Source: Pleomorphomonas sp. JP5 (GTDB taxonomy: Bacteria; Pseudomonadota; Alphaproteobacteria; Rhizobiales; Pleomorphomonadaceae). Taken from it: a stretch of DNA of 64,000 bases. The notes below the pieces were generated by a model. That model ran no database searches. It saw only the letters and a list, made by a program, of their open reading frames with translations, and had not been told where the DNA came from. The stretch lies in the NCBI RefSeq assembly GCF_023721815.1, contig NZ_JAMDLI010000008.1, positions 310,001 to 374,000 of the forward strand. Reading direction: 5' to 3'. Positions 45,631 to 52,945 of this stretch are shown here, piece by piece. The stretch's first letter is position 1. The number at the start of each line of letters is the position of its first letter. The position numbers and the translations under genes are program-made.

Positions 45631-45646
45631 TTTACCAATTGATAAA
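45631..45646. promoter_or_regulatory. Candidate RutR-type operator (TTTACCA-N2-TGATAAA)
   Basis: This 16-base dyad lies 95 bases before the amidohydrolase-GNAT-hydA operon. It matches the E. coli RutR site TTGACCA-N2-TGGTCAA at 11 of 14 defined positions and is itself palindromic at 14 of 16. A RutR homologue is encoded 3 kb away, which makes it the likely binder. The site is inferred from pattern only. Confidence 0.5.
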
Positions 45647-45795
45647 GGCATAGTCGGGTTTGCCTTTGAAATGGTCAAGGGTGATTTTTAAGCAAACATC
45701 TGCCTCAAAGCCTCAGTTTTCGGCGAACGCGAAAAATCTGCCGCATCACTTTGCAGTTGTCGAGAGCAAAGCCAAGGCACTCGTCCGCGCAACAC

Positions 45796-46017
45796 TCACC
45801 ACACCAGAGTACCGATCAGCGCGGATGCGGCATAGGCAGCATTGAAAACCAGGAGAAGATGAAAGCCATGCAGCAGAATGTGATGAATCGACATCGGCTG
45901 CCGGACCATCAAGTGGGCAAGGCCGATCATGGCCAGCATCAACACTCCAACGAGCGAAGCAACGATGCGGCGGGACAAGCCGCAGAAAGCGGCCACCAGC
46001 AGGGTAATGACAGTCAT
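45796..46017 (-). CDS. Small membrane protein of unknown function (73 aa)
   Basis: The ORF starts at ATG 46017 with GGAG/GGGAC upstream and encodes a protein with two or three membrane segments (MTVITLLVAAFCGLSRRIVASLVGVLMLAMIGLAHLMV and HHILLHGFHLLLVFNAAYAASALIGTLVW). The pattern of hydrophobic stretches and strong third-position GC support a real gene. The family is not recognised. It lies between the amidohydrolase and VOC genes on the same strand with 180-260 base gaps on either side. Confidence 0.6.
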   Translation of the reverse strand: MTVITLLVAAFCGLSRRIVASLVGVLMLAMIGLAHLMVRQPMSIHHILLHGFHLLLVFNAAYAASALIGTLVW

Positions 46018-46194
46018 CGACAACACGTCCCGCTCCGACTCCGGATCGTCGCAGGCAGGCTCGATCCGGCATCAAGCCAAAAAATGACCGACGGGACGAC
46101 AAAGCCGACGGCGGCATTCACTTTGCCGCGACTCTTCGAACGACCGGCTCGCCGGAACACGCGACGAGCCGGAGACCGTTCGGGACGCTTCAAC

Positions 46195-46575
46195 TCACCT
46201 CGGTTCGGCTTCGAGGTAACCGATGGCGCTCCCGGCGGCGTCGAGCACGATGGCGACCTTGCCCACGCCGGGAATAGCCCACGGGCCCCGCATGACCTTG
46301 CCACCAGCCGGCGCCACCTTGCCGACCGCCTCGTCGATGTCATCGATGGCAATGTAGGGGAACCAGTCACGCGAACCGGCCTCGCTCTCCGGCCACTCGA
46401 AGATGCCGGCGACCGGCTTCTCCTGACCGGCAGCGAATGCCAGCGTGTATAGACCGTTTTCCCCCATGTCTTGCTCCGTAAACGTCCAGCCCAGGGCCGC
46501 GCCATAGAAAGCCTTGGCGGCGGCGACATCGGGGGTCATCAACTCGTTCCAGCAAAAACTGCCGTGCATGGTCAT
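46195..46575 (-). CDS. VOC-family (glyoxalase/bleomycin-resistance fold) protein
   Basis: This 126-residue single VOC module begins MHGSFCWNELMTPDVAAAKAFYGAALGWTF and includes WFPYIAIDDIDEAVGKVAPAGGKVMRGPWAIPGVGKVAIVLDAAGSAIGYLE. It belongs to the 27 kDa-antigen-like VOC group. Such proteins act on or bind small ligands, and the actual role is unknown. AGGAGA before ATG 46575 fixes the start. It has a 141-base gap to the aminotransferase gene, which holds that gene's terminator. Confidence 0.85.
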   Translation of the reverse strand: MTMHGSFCWNELMTPDVAAAKAFYGAALGWTFTEQDMGENGLYTLAFAAGQEKPVAGIFEWPESEAGSRDWFPYIAIDDIDEAVGKVAPAGGKVMRGPWAIPGVGKVAIVLDAAGSAIGYLEAEPR

Positions 46576-46656
46576 GGCGCTCTCCTCTCGATAGGCCAAT
46601 ACGGAACATATCGTGAACCAAGTGTTCGGCCAGCGCAATGACAATAATCGGTCCTA

Positions 46657-46691
46657 ACGAAAACGCCGACCGGGAAGTCCCGGCCGGCGTC
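46657..46691 (-). terminator. Intrinsic terminator of the aminotransferase gene
   Basis: On the minus strand GACGCCGGCCGGG pairs with CCCGGTCGGCGT (12 bp with one G-U) around a four-base loop, followed by TTTTCGTT. It lies 26 bases after the aminotransferase stop. Confidence 0.82.
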
Positions 46692-46716
46692 TTCTCGTCC
46701 AGCATCAGCCAACAAA

Positions 46717-48036
46717 TCAGGGCAACGTCTTCAGCACGTCGGCGATCACGGACACCAGGAAATCGATCTGCTCCTTGGTGACGATCAACGGCGGCGACAG
46801 GGCAATGATGTCGCCGGTGGTGCGCATCATGACGCCCTTCTCATAGGCGCTGAGGAAGGCGGCGAAAGCGCGCTTGGTCGGCTCGCCCTCCATCGGCTGC
46901 AACTCGATGGCGCCGACGAGACCGATGTTGCGGATGTCGATGACGTGCGGCAGCCCCTTCAGCGAGTGCAGCGCATCCTCGAAATACTGCGCGAGCTCCG
47001 GCCCGCGATTGAGCAGCCCCTCGTTGGCGTAGATGTCGAGCGTCGCCATCGAGGCGGCGCAGGCCACCGGATGGGCCGAGTAGGTGTAGCCGTGGAACAG
47101 CTCGATGGCGTGCTCCGGCCCCGTCATGAACGCTTCGTAGATCTCCGAGGAGCAGAACACGCCGCCCATGGGTATGACGCCGTTGGTGATGCCCTTGGCC
47201 GTGGTGACGATATCCGGCACCACCCCGAAATGGTCGACGGCGAACGGCGATCCGAGACGGCCGAAACCGGTGATGACCTCGTCGAAGATCAGGAGGATGT
47301 CGTGCTTGGTGCAGATCTCCCTGAGACGCTCAAGATAGCCCTTCGGCGGCACCAGAACGCCGGTCGATCCCGACATCGGCTCGACGATGACGGCGGCGAT
47401 GTTGGAGGCGTCATGCAGGTAGATGATGCGCTCGAGTTCGTCGGCGAACTCCGCGCCGTATTCCGGCTGGCCGCGCGAGTAAGCGTTGCGCTCGATGTCG
47501 TGGGTGTGGCGCATGTGGTCGACGCCGGTCAGCAGCGAGCCGAAAAACTTGCGGTTGGTGGGAATGCCACCGACCGAAATGCCGCCGAAGTTGACGCCAT
47601 GATAGCCGCGCTCGCGGCCGATCAGGCGGGTCTTGCTGGCCTTGCCGCGCGCCCGCTGATAGGCGACGGCGATCTTCAGGGCCGTCTCCACAGACTCAGA
47701 ACCGGAGTTGGTGAAGAACACGTGGTCGAGCGGCTTGGGCATCATCGACGTCAGCCGCGCCGCCAGCTCGAACGCCTTGGGATGGCCCATCTGGAAGGCC
47801 GGGGCGTAGTCGAGCTCACCGACCTGATTGGCGACCGCCTCGACGATCTCACGACGGCCATGACCGGCATTGACGCACCAGAGGCCGGCGGCGGCGTCGA
47901 GCAGCTTCCGCCCTTCGACGGTGGTGTAATACATGCCGGAGGCCGAGGCGAGCAGGCGTGGCGCCTTCTTGAACTGCCGGTTGGCGGTGAACGGCATCCA
48001 GAAGGCTTCGAGGTTGTTGGGAACGGGAACGTTCAT
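46717..48036 (-). CDS. Omega-amino acid:pyruvate aminotransferase (class III)
   Basis: This PLP enzyme is expected to move the amino group of beta-alanine to pyruvate, giving malonate semialdehyde and alanine, the last step of reductive pyrimidine breakdown. The 439-residue class III fold shows FFTNSGSESVETALK, GYHGVNFGGISVGG, AAVIVEPMSGSTGVLVPP, LLIFDEVITGFGR and the PLP lysine in TTAKGITNGVIPMGG. It starts MNVPVPNNLEAFWMPFTANRQFK, as in known beta-alanine:pyruvate transaminases. A spurious 140-codon extension was dropped. It is divergent from the cupin-XRE regulator. Confidence 0.94.
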   Translation of the reverse strand: MNVPVPNNLEAFWMPFTANRQFKKAPRLLASASGMYYTTVEGRKLLDAAAGLWCVNAGHGRREIVEAVANQVGELDYAPAFQMGHPKAFELAARLTSMMPKPLDHVFFTNSGSESVETALKIAVAYQRARGKASKTRLIGRERGYHGVNFGGISVGGIPTNRKFFGSLLTGVDHMRHTHDIERNAYSRGQPEYGAEFADELERIIYLHDASNIAAVIVEPMSGSTGVLVPPKGYLERLREICTKHDILLIFDEVITGFGRLGSPFAVDHFGVVPDIVTTAKGITNGVIPMGGVFCSSEIYEAFMTGPEHAIELFHGYTYSAHPVACAASMATLDIYANEGLLNRGPELAQYFEDALHSLKGLPHVIDIRNIGLVGAIELQPMEGEPTKRAFAAFLSAYEKGVMMRTTGDIIALSPPLIVTKEQIDFLVSVIADVLKTLP

Positions 48037-48121
48037 GAAAATCTCCGAGCGAAGCGGACGGCGAAGCCTGAATAGCGGTCGAGCAGCGTCCGGATCGACA
48101 CGTAGATAACGACATGCCCGT

Positions 48122-48205
48122 TTCCTGAACAAGCAGTTATCTTGTGCAGATTGCACCCCTTGCAAATGCAGGCCGTTTGTGCGGACCTGTTCGGGAAAGT
48201 GAACA
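48122..48205. promoter_or_regulatory. GAACA half-sites in the aminotransferase/XRE divergent promoter region
   Basis: Within the 190-base divergent region there are three GAACA half-sites. CCTGAACA near 48122-48131 and GAACA at 48201-48205 are direct, and TGTTC at 48188-48192 is inverted. The last two form the dyad TGTTC-N8-GAACA just before the XRE gene. They may be operators for that regulator and control both genes. Confidence 0.4.
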
Positions 48206-48226
48206 ACTAAACAGTGGGGGAGCGCC

Positions 48227-48775
48227 ATGGCACTCGATCTCGGCGGCCGGCTCAGGCGGTTTCGCGAAGCGCGAGGTTTGTCGCAGCGCGAGCTGGCGCG
48301 ACGCGCCGGCATCTCGAACGCCACCGTCAGCCAGATCGAATCCAACACCATCAGCCCGTCGGTCGGCGCCCTGAAGCGCATCCTCGACGCCTTGCCGGTG
48401 CCGATGTCGGACTTCTTCGCAGAGGATGAGCCGACGGCCGAGCAGATCTTCTTCAAGGCGGAAGACCTGATGGAGATCGGGCGCGGTGGGGTTTCCTATC
48501 GCCAGGTGGGGCGCGACCTGACCGGCAAGGCGCTGCAGATCCTCTCCGAACGCTACGAGGTCGGCGGCAGCTCGGGCCGCATCCACCTGCGCCACGAGGG
48601 CGAGGAAGGCGGCATCGTGCTGAAGGGACAGCTCGAGGTGATCGTCGGCGACAAGCGCCAGGTGCTCGGTCCCGGCGAAGCCTACTACTTCAAGAGCAAC
48701 GAACCCCACCGCTTCCGCAACGTCGGTGACCACGTCTGCGAGGTCATCTCCGTGTGCACGCCGCCGAGCTTCTGA
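48227..48775 (+). CDS. XRE-cupin transcriptional regulator (PuuR-like)
   Basis: The 182-residue protein has an N-terminal HTH (FREARGLSQRELARRAGISNATVSQIESN, about residues 11-39) and a C-terminal cupin_2 barrel (GRIHLRHEGEEGGIVLKGQLEVIVGDKRQVLGPGEAYYFKSNEPHRFRN) that would bind a small ligand. E. coli PuuR has this layout and controls putrescine use. The gene is divergent from the omega-aminotransferase, so control of amino-group metabolism, perhaps sensing beta-alanine, is plausible. GGGGGAG precedes the ATG. Confidence 0.92.
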   Translation: MALDLGGRLRRFREARGLSQRELARRAGISNATVSQIESNTISPSVGALKRILDALPVPMSDFFAEDEPTAEQIFFKAEDLMEIGRGGVSYRQVGRDLTGKALQILSERYEVGGSSGRIHLRHEGEEGGIVLKGQLEVIVGDKRQVLGPGEAYYFKSNEPHRFRNVGDHVCEVISVCTPPSF

Positions 48776-48862
48776 CCATCCGGACAAATTCTTCCACCGC
48801 GACCAGCGTTTTGCCGCCGATCCGGGCTTGCCGAACTTCGGGAATGCGTGGACATTCGCTTC

Positions 48863-49534
48863 ATGAGTTACGAAACAGCGATTGAAGGTCAGGATCTGGC
48901 CCGTGCGCGGGGCTCCAAGAAGCGGACGCGCATTCAGGCCGAAAACGAGGAGCGAATCCTCGACGCGGCGCTGGAGGTTTTCTCGCGCTATGGCTTCCGT
49001 GGCGCCACTGTCGACCAGATCGCCGAGAAGGCCGGCATGTCCAAGCCGAACCTTCTCTATTACTTCCGCCGCAAGCACGATCTCTACACGGCGGTGCTGA
49101 CGCGCACGCTCGACATGTGGCTGGCGCCGTTCGGGGAAATGGCCGAGGATGGCGACCCCGAGACCGAACTCACCGGCTACATTCGCCAGAAGCTCGAACA
49201 GTCGCGCGACTTTCCCCATGAAAGCCGGCTGTTCATCGGCGAAGTGCTGCTCGGCGCGCCACATCTCGACGCGGTACTCAGGACCGACCTCAAGTCGATC
49301 GTCGAAGAAAAGGCCGAGGTCATCCGCCGCTGGATCCGGGACGGCAAGCTCCTCGACGTCGACCCGGTCCACCTGATCTTCATGATCTGGGCGACGACGC
49401 AGCATTATGCCGACTTCGACGCGCAGATCCGCTCGGTGTTGGGGCGTGGCGTCGAGGATCCCGCCACCTTCCGTGCCGCCTCCGACACGGTGATCGGCGT
49501 CTTGATGCGCGGCATACTGCCGACGCGCGGCTGA
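48863..49534 (+). CDS. rutR: TetR-family regulator, RutR homologue
   Basis: RutR is the uracil- and thymine-responsive repressor of pyrimidine catabolism in E. coli. This 223-residue protein matches it along its length: EERILDAALEVFSRYGFRGATVDQIAEKAGMSKPNLLYYFRRKHDLYTAVL, DMWLAPF, YIRQKLEQSRDFPHESRLFIGEVLLGAPHL and DPVHLIFMIWATTQHYADF all have close E. coli counterparts as I remember them. The location beside pathway genes supports the role. The start is uncertain (ATG 48863 or GTG 48848). Its stop codon directly abuts the convergent AraC stop. Confidence 0.9.
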   Translation: MSYETAIEGQDLARARGSKKRTRIQAENEERILDAALEVFSRYGFRGATVDQIAEKAGMSKPNLLYYFRRKHDLYTAVLTRTLDMWLAPFGEMAEDGDPETELTGYIRQKLEQSRDFPHESRLFIGEVLLGAPHLDAVLRTDLKSIVEEKAEVIRRWIRDGKLLDVDPVHLIFMIWATTQHYADFDAQIRSVLGRGVEDPATFRAASDTVIGVLMRGILPTRG

Positions 49535-50317
49535 TCACGCCTCCGCCCGGCGCCGAACCTCGCCGGGGGAACGACCGCATGCGGTTCTGAACATCGCAAT
49601 AAAGGCGCTGACGCTCTCGTAACCGACCTCAAGAGCCACTTCGCCCACGCTGGCTCCTTCGGCCAATCGCATTGTCGCCCGATGGACAATGACCGCCCGC
49701 TTCCAGGCGGAGAAGGTCATGCCGACCTCTCGTTCAAAATGCCGCGTGAAGCTCCGGCGCGACATGGCCACGTCCTTCGCCACCACATCGATGCTCGTCT
49801 TGACGCTTGGCGACGCAAGGAAGGCCTGGGCCCATGCGCGCATGCGAGGTGGCGTCGGCAGTCTCATGCCAAGAGCGTTGCCGGCGTGGGTATTGACCTC
49901 GTGGGCAACGATATCGAGCAACGGTTTGGCGAGCTGATCACCCGCCGACAAAAGCCGCAGCCGATCCAGGGCGCCAACAAGCAGCGGAGAGGCCTCGAGC
50001 ACTGCGATATGACCAGGCAACCGGCGCGCGAAGGCATCCGAAACAAGCGTCAGCCAGAAGCGGACCTCGCCGTGCGAGCGGGACGCATGCAAGACCCCGG
50101 CGGGAATCCAATGAAGACTCCCTGGAGGAACCGCCCAGACGCGCCCCTCCGCCTCCAAGCTCAGAACCCCTTGCTCGATATACGTAAGCTGCCCCTGCCC
50201 GTGGCTGTGAAGCGGCGAACAGTGGGTGGTTTCGCTCTCGATGAGACGGTTGTTGCAGGTACTCGCCACCTTGGCCCAAACTCGATATTGATTGACCAAA
50301 TGCAGATAACAGACCAT
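49535..50317 (-). CDS. AraC-family transcriptional regulator with N-terminal cupin
   Basis: The 260-residue protein has a cupin-like sensor half (THCSPLHSHGQGQLTYIEQGVLSLEAEGRVWAVPPGSLHWIPAGVLHASRSHG) and two C-terminal AraC helix-turn-helix motifs (VVAKDVAMSRRSFTRHFEREVGMTFSAW and VGEVALEVGYESVSAFIAMFRTACGRSPGEVRR). It is divergent from azoR across about 50 bases, so it most likely controls that gene. ATG 50317 is used; a GTG at 50350 would add eleven residues. Confidence 0.9.
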   Translation of the reverse strand: MVCYLHLVNQYRVWAKVASTCNNRLIESETTHCSPLHSHGQGQLTYIEQGVLSLEAEGRVWAVPPGSLHWIPAGVLHASRSHGEVRFWLTLVSDAFARRLPGHIAVLEASPLLVGALDRLRLLSAGDQLAKPLLDIVAHEVNTHAGNALGMRLPTPPRMRAWAQAFLASPSVKTSIDVVAKDVAMSRRSFTRHFEREVGMTFSAWKRAVIVHRATMRLAEGASVGEVALEVGYESVSAFIAMFRTACGRSPGEVRRRAEA

Positions 50318-50366
50318 CGGTGACTGGGCTAGTCTTTCGGCGATCCCCACCGCCGGAGCACACCCA

Positions 50367-50939
50367 GTGACGGTTCTTCATATTGATTCAAGCATCCAGA
50401 AAGATGGTTCCATCTCGCGTCAGTTGACCGCTGCCATCGTCGCAGGCCTCGTCGAAGGCACGGACGAGCCGGTGATTTATCACGACATGACGACAGAGGA
50501 GTCCCCCGTGATCGACCCACGGCAGGGCGACAGCCCCGCCGCCGATGAGTTTCTCGCTGCGGACGTCATCGTCATCGGCGCACCGATGTATAACCTCGGC
50601 GTCCCGGCCCGCCTCAAGGCATGGATCGACTCGGTTTCCATCCCCCGCAAGACGTTCCGCTACACCGAGAACGGCCCGGAAGGGCTGGCCGGGGGGCGGA
50701 AAATCATTGTCGCCTATGCGAGCGGCGGCTTTCACCGTGGGCCGGAAGAAGACTTCGTCGATCCCTATCTTCGCTCCTTCTTCCGCCTGCTCGGCATCAA
50801 GGACATCGACATTGTCCGCGCCGAGGGCGTCAACATTTCCGACGACCAGCGGACACGAACGATGCGCGCCGCTCTTTCGGAGGTCGCCGGCATCACGGCC
50901 CGCATCCGAGAGGAGCGTCGGCAAGCCGTCGACGCCTGA
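50367..50939 (+). CDS. azoR: FMN-dependent NADH-azoreductase
   Basis: This 190-residue flavodoxin-fold quinone/azo reductase has the FMN phosphate loop at LHIDSSIQKDGSISRQL, the substrate/FMN region VIVIGAPMYNLGVPARLKAWIDSV, TFRYTENGPEGLAGGRKIIVAYASGG and the GIKDIDIVRAEG end. The start is a GTG at 50367 with GGAG eight bases upstream. Such enzymes reduce quinones and azo compounds and answer electrophile stress. The divergent AraC regulator is its likely controller. Confidence 0.92.
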   Translation: MTVLHIDSSIQKDGSISRQLTAAIVAGLVEGTDEPVIYHDMTTEESPVIDPRQGDSPAADEFLAADVIVIGAPMYNLGVPARLKAWIDSVSIPRKTFRYTENGPEGLAGGRKIIVAYASGGFHRGPEEDFVDPYLRSFFRLLGIKDIDIVRAEGVNISDDQRTRTMRAALSEVAGITARIREERRQAVDA

Positions 50940-50947
50940 CCAATGGC

Positions 50948-51502
50948 TCACGCCTTGGCAAGGACGGCGGCCCGGCTCTGCCAGATACTCGGACGATCGA
51001 CAACGACAAGGCCGGCGGCTTCGGCCGCCGCGCATTCCAAGGCAAAGGATGCTTCAGATACATGTCCCTGCGGCTCGGCCAGAAGCAGGCGCGCGCCTGA
51101 CCTCATGACCGCCGCCGCTTCGCTGAAGAAGCCCGCGACATTGCCAAGCTCGTGAACCATCGCGAAGGCAAGCACGAAGTCGATCTCTCCTTCAAGGTCG
51201 CCAACGCCAAGGCCGTCCTCGCGCCCGAGGCGCATGTCGATCCGCGTCTCCAAGCCCGCCGATCTGGCGCGACGGGCGAGTGCGGCCAGCATGCGCGGTT
51301 CGATGTCGACCACATGAACCTTGCCGGTCGGTCCGACGAGACGCGCCAGTTCGAGCGTAAAATAGCCCATGCCGGGTCCGGGCTCCAAAACCCGGAAGCC
51401 CGGCTTGACATGCGGCTCCAGCATCCGCCCCGGATGCTGACGCAGCTTGCGCAGTGGATTGAGCAGGAAATAGCCCAGGTACCAAGGACAGCGATGCGGC
51501 AT
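50948..51502 (-). CDS. Class I SAM-dependent methyltransferase
   Basis: The 184-residue protein has the SAM-binding motif VLEPGPGMGYFTLELARLVG, motif II VHVVDIEPRMLAALARRARSAG and post-I DFVLAFAMVHELGN. An N-terminal segment (CPWYLGYFLLNPLRKLRQHPGRMLEPHVKPG) recalls small-molecule methyltransferases of the UbiE/COQ5-like superfamily. Substrate unknown. It is convergent with azoR across eight bases and separate from preA by 123 bases. Confidence 0.88.
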   Translation of the reverse strand: MPHRCPWYLGYFLLNPLRKLRQHPGRMLEPHVKPGFRVLEPGPGMGYFTLELARLVGPTGKVHVVDIEPRMLAALARRARSAGLETRIDMRLGREDGLGVGDLEGEIDFVLAFAMVHELGNVAGFFSEAAAVMRSGARLLLAEPQGHVSEASFALECAAAEAAGLVVVDRPSIWQSRAAVLAKA

Positions 51503-51625
51503 TCGTTTCTCCCCCCAGCCGGCGACGAGCCCAAAACTCGCCCGCCAGCGCCCTTCAAATGGGGGGAGTATCGCGGCACGACCATGCCGCGACCGCTCCG
51601 GATCATTGCTTAGTGTCGGCCGGTT

Positions 51626-52933
51626 TCACTCGGCTGCGACGGCCGAGGGGTTGTTCGGATGGGTAGTCCAGTTGGCATACTGGGGCGACACCACCTTGCC
51701 GGTGCGCGGATCGACCGAACCGGGCGCCATCGGCTGCATGGTGATGCAACCTTCGACCGGACAGACGTTGACGCAGAGATTGCAGCCGACGCACTCTTCG
51801 TCCTTCACCTCGAAGCGCCTGACGCCGTCGACCATGTGGGTAATCGCCTGATGCGAGGTGTCCTCGCAGGCGATATGGCAGCGACCGCACTTGATGCAGA
51901 GATCCTGGTCGATCTTCGCCTTTGCGATGTAGTTGAGGTTAAGGTACTTCCAGTCGGATATGTTCTTGATGGCGAGACCACGGAAATCCTCAATGGTGGA
52001 GAAGCCATGGCTGTCCATGTACTTCTTCATGCCGTCGATCATCTCCTCGACGATCTTGAAGCCGTAGGTCATCACCGCCGTGCAAACCTGCACAGTGCCG
52101 CAGCCGAGCGCGATGTATTCCGCCGCGTCGCGCCAGGTCTCGATGCCGCCGATACCGGAGATCGGCAGGCCATAGGTTTCCGGGTCGCGGGCGATCTCGC
52201 CGACCATGTTGAGGGCGATCGGCTTCACGGCCGGTCCGCAATAGCCGCCGTGACTGCCCTTGCCATCGATGGTGGGGACCGGAGCGAAGCTGTCGAGATC
52301 CACCGCGACGATGGAGTTTATGGTGTTGATGAGCGACACCGCATCCGCCCCACCCTTCTTGGCGGCGCGGGCCGGATAGCGGATGTCGGTGATGTTGGGC
52401 GTCAGCTTGACGATCACCGGCATGCGGGTGGCTTCCTTGCACCAGCGGGCGACCATCTCGATATACTCGGGCACCTGCCCCACCGCCGAGCCCATGCCGC
52501 GCTCGCTCATGCCATGCGGACAGCCGAAGTTGAGTTCGAGGCCGTCGGCGCCTGTCTCCTCGACGCGGGCGATGATCGACTTCCAGTTCCGCTCTTCGCA
52601 AGGCACCATCAGCGAGACAACCAGCGCCCTGTCGGGCCAAGCCTTCTTCACCTCGGCAATTTCGCGGAGGTTCAGTTCCAGCGGGCGGTCGGTGATCAGC
52701 TCGATGTTGTTGAGGCCGGCGAGGCGGCGATCGCCCGAATGAATCGCCCCATAACGCGGACCGTTGACGTTGACGACGGCGGGATCCTCGCCGAGCGTCT
52801 TCCAGACGACACCGCCCCAGCCGGCCCGGAAGGCGCGTTCGACATTATACTTCTTGTCGGTGGGCGGCGCCGAGGCCAGCCAGAAGGGGTTCGGCGACTT
52901 GATGCCAAGAAAATTGCTACGGAGATCGGCCAT
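51626..52933 (-). CDS. preA: NAD-dependent dihydropyrimidine dehydrogenase subunit PreA
   Basis: PreA is the FMN subunit that reduces uracil or thymine to the dihydro form. The 435-residue protein has a dihydroorotate-dehydrogenase-like barrel (NFGCPHGMSERGMGSAVGQVPEY, VIVKLTPNITDIRYPARAAKKGGADAVSLINTINSI, GKGSHGGYCGPAVKPIALNMVGEIARDPETYGLPISGIGG). A C-terminal pair of [4Fe-4S] ferredoxin motifs follows (CIKCGRCHIAC, CVGCNLCVNVCP). In mammalian DPD the loop GLACGQ has the catalytic Cys; here it reads GSAVGQ. It starts 12 bases after preT, with which it forms the enzyme. Confidence 0.95.
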   Translation of the reverse strand: MADLRSNFLGIKSPNPFWLASAPPTDKKYNVERAFRAGWGGVVWKTLGEDPAVVNVNGPRYGAIHSGDRRLAGLNNIELITDRPLELNLREIAEVKKAWPDRALVVSLMVPCEERNWKSIIARVEETGADGLELNFGCPHGMSERGMGSAVGQVPEYIEMVARWCKEATRMPVIVKLTPNITDIRYPARAAKKGGADAVSLINTINSIVAVDLDSFAPVPTIDGKGSHGGYCGPAVKPIALNMVGEIARDPETYGLPISGIGGIETWRDAAEYIALGCGTVQVCTAVMTYGFKIVEEMIDGMKKYMDSHGFSTIEDFRGLAIKNISDWKYLNLNYIAKAKIDQDLCIKCGRCHIACEDTSHQAITHMVDGVRRFEVKDEECVGCNLCVNVCPVEGCITMQPMAPGSVDPRTGKVVSPQYANWTTHPNNPSAVAAE

Positions 52934-52945
52934 GTCGGAACTCCT

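Noticed and set aside
50291-50306. TTGACCA near the AraC gene start as a RutR half-site
   Set aside because: Only one arm matches; the second arm (TGCAGAT) does not, and the site lies within or at the edge of coding sequence.
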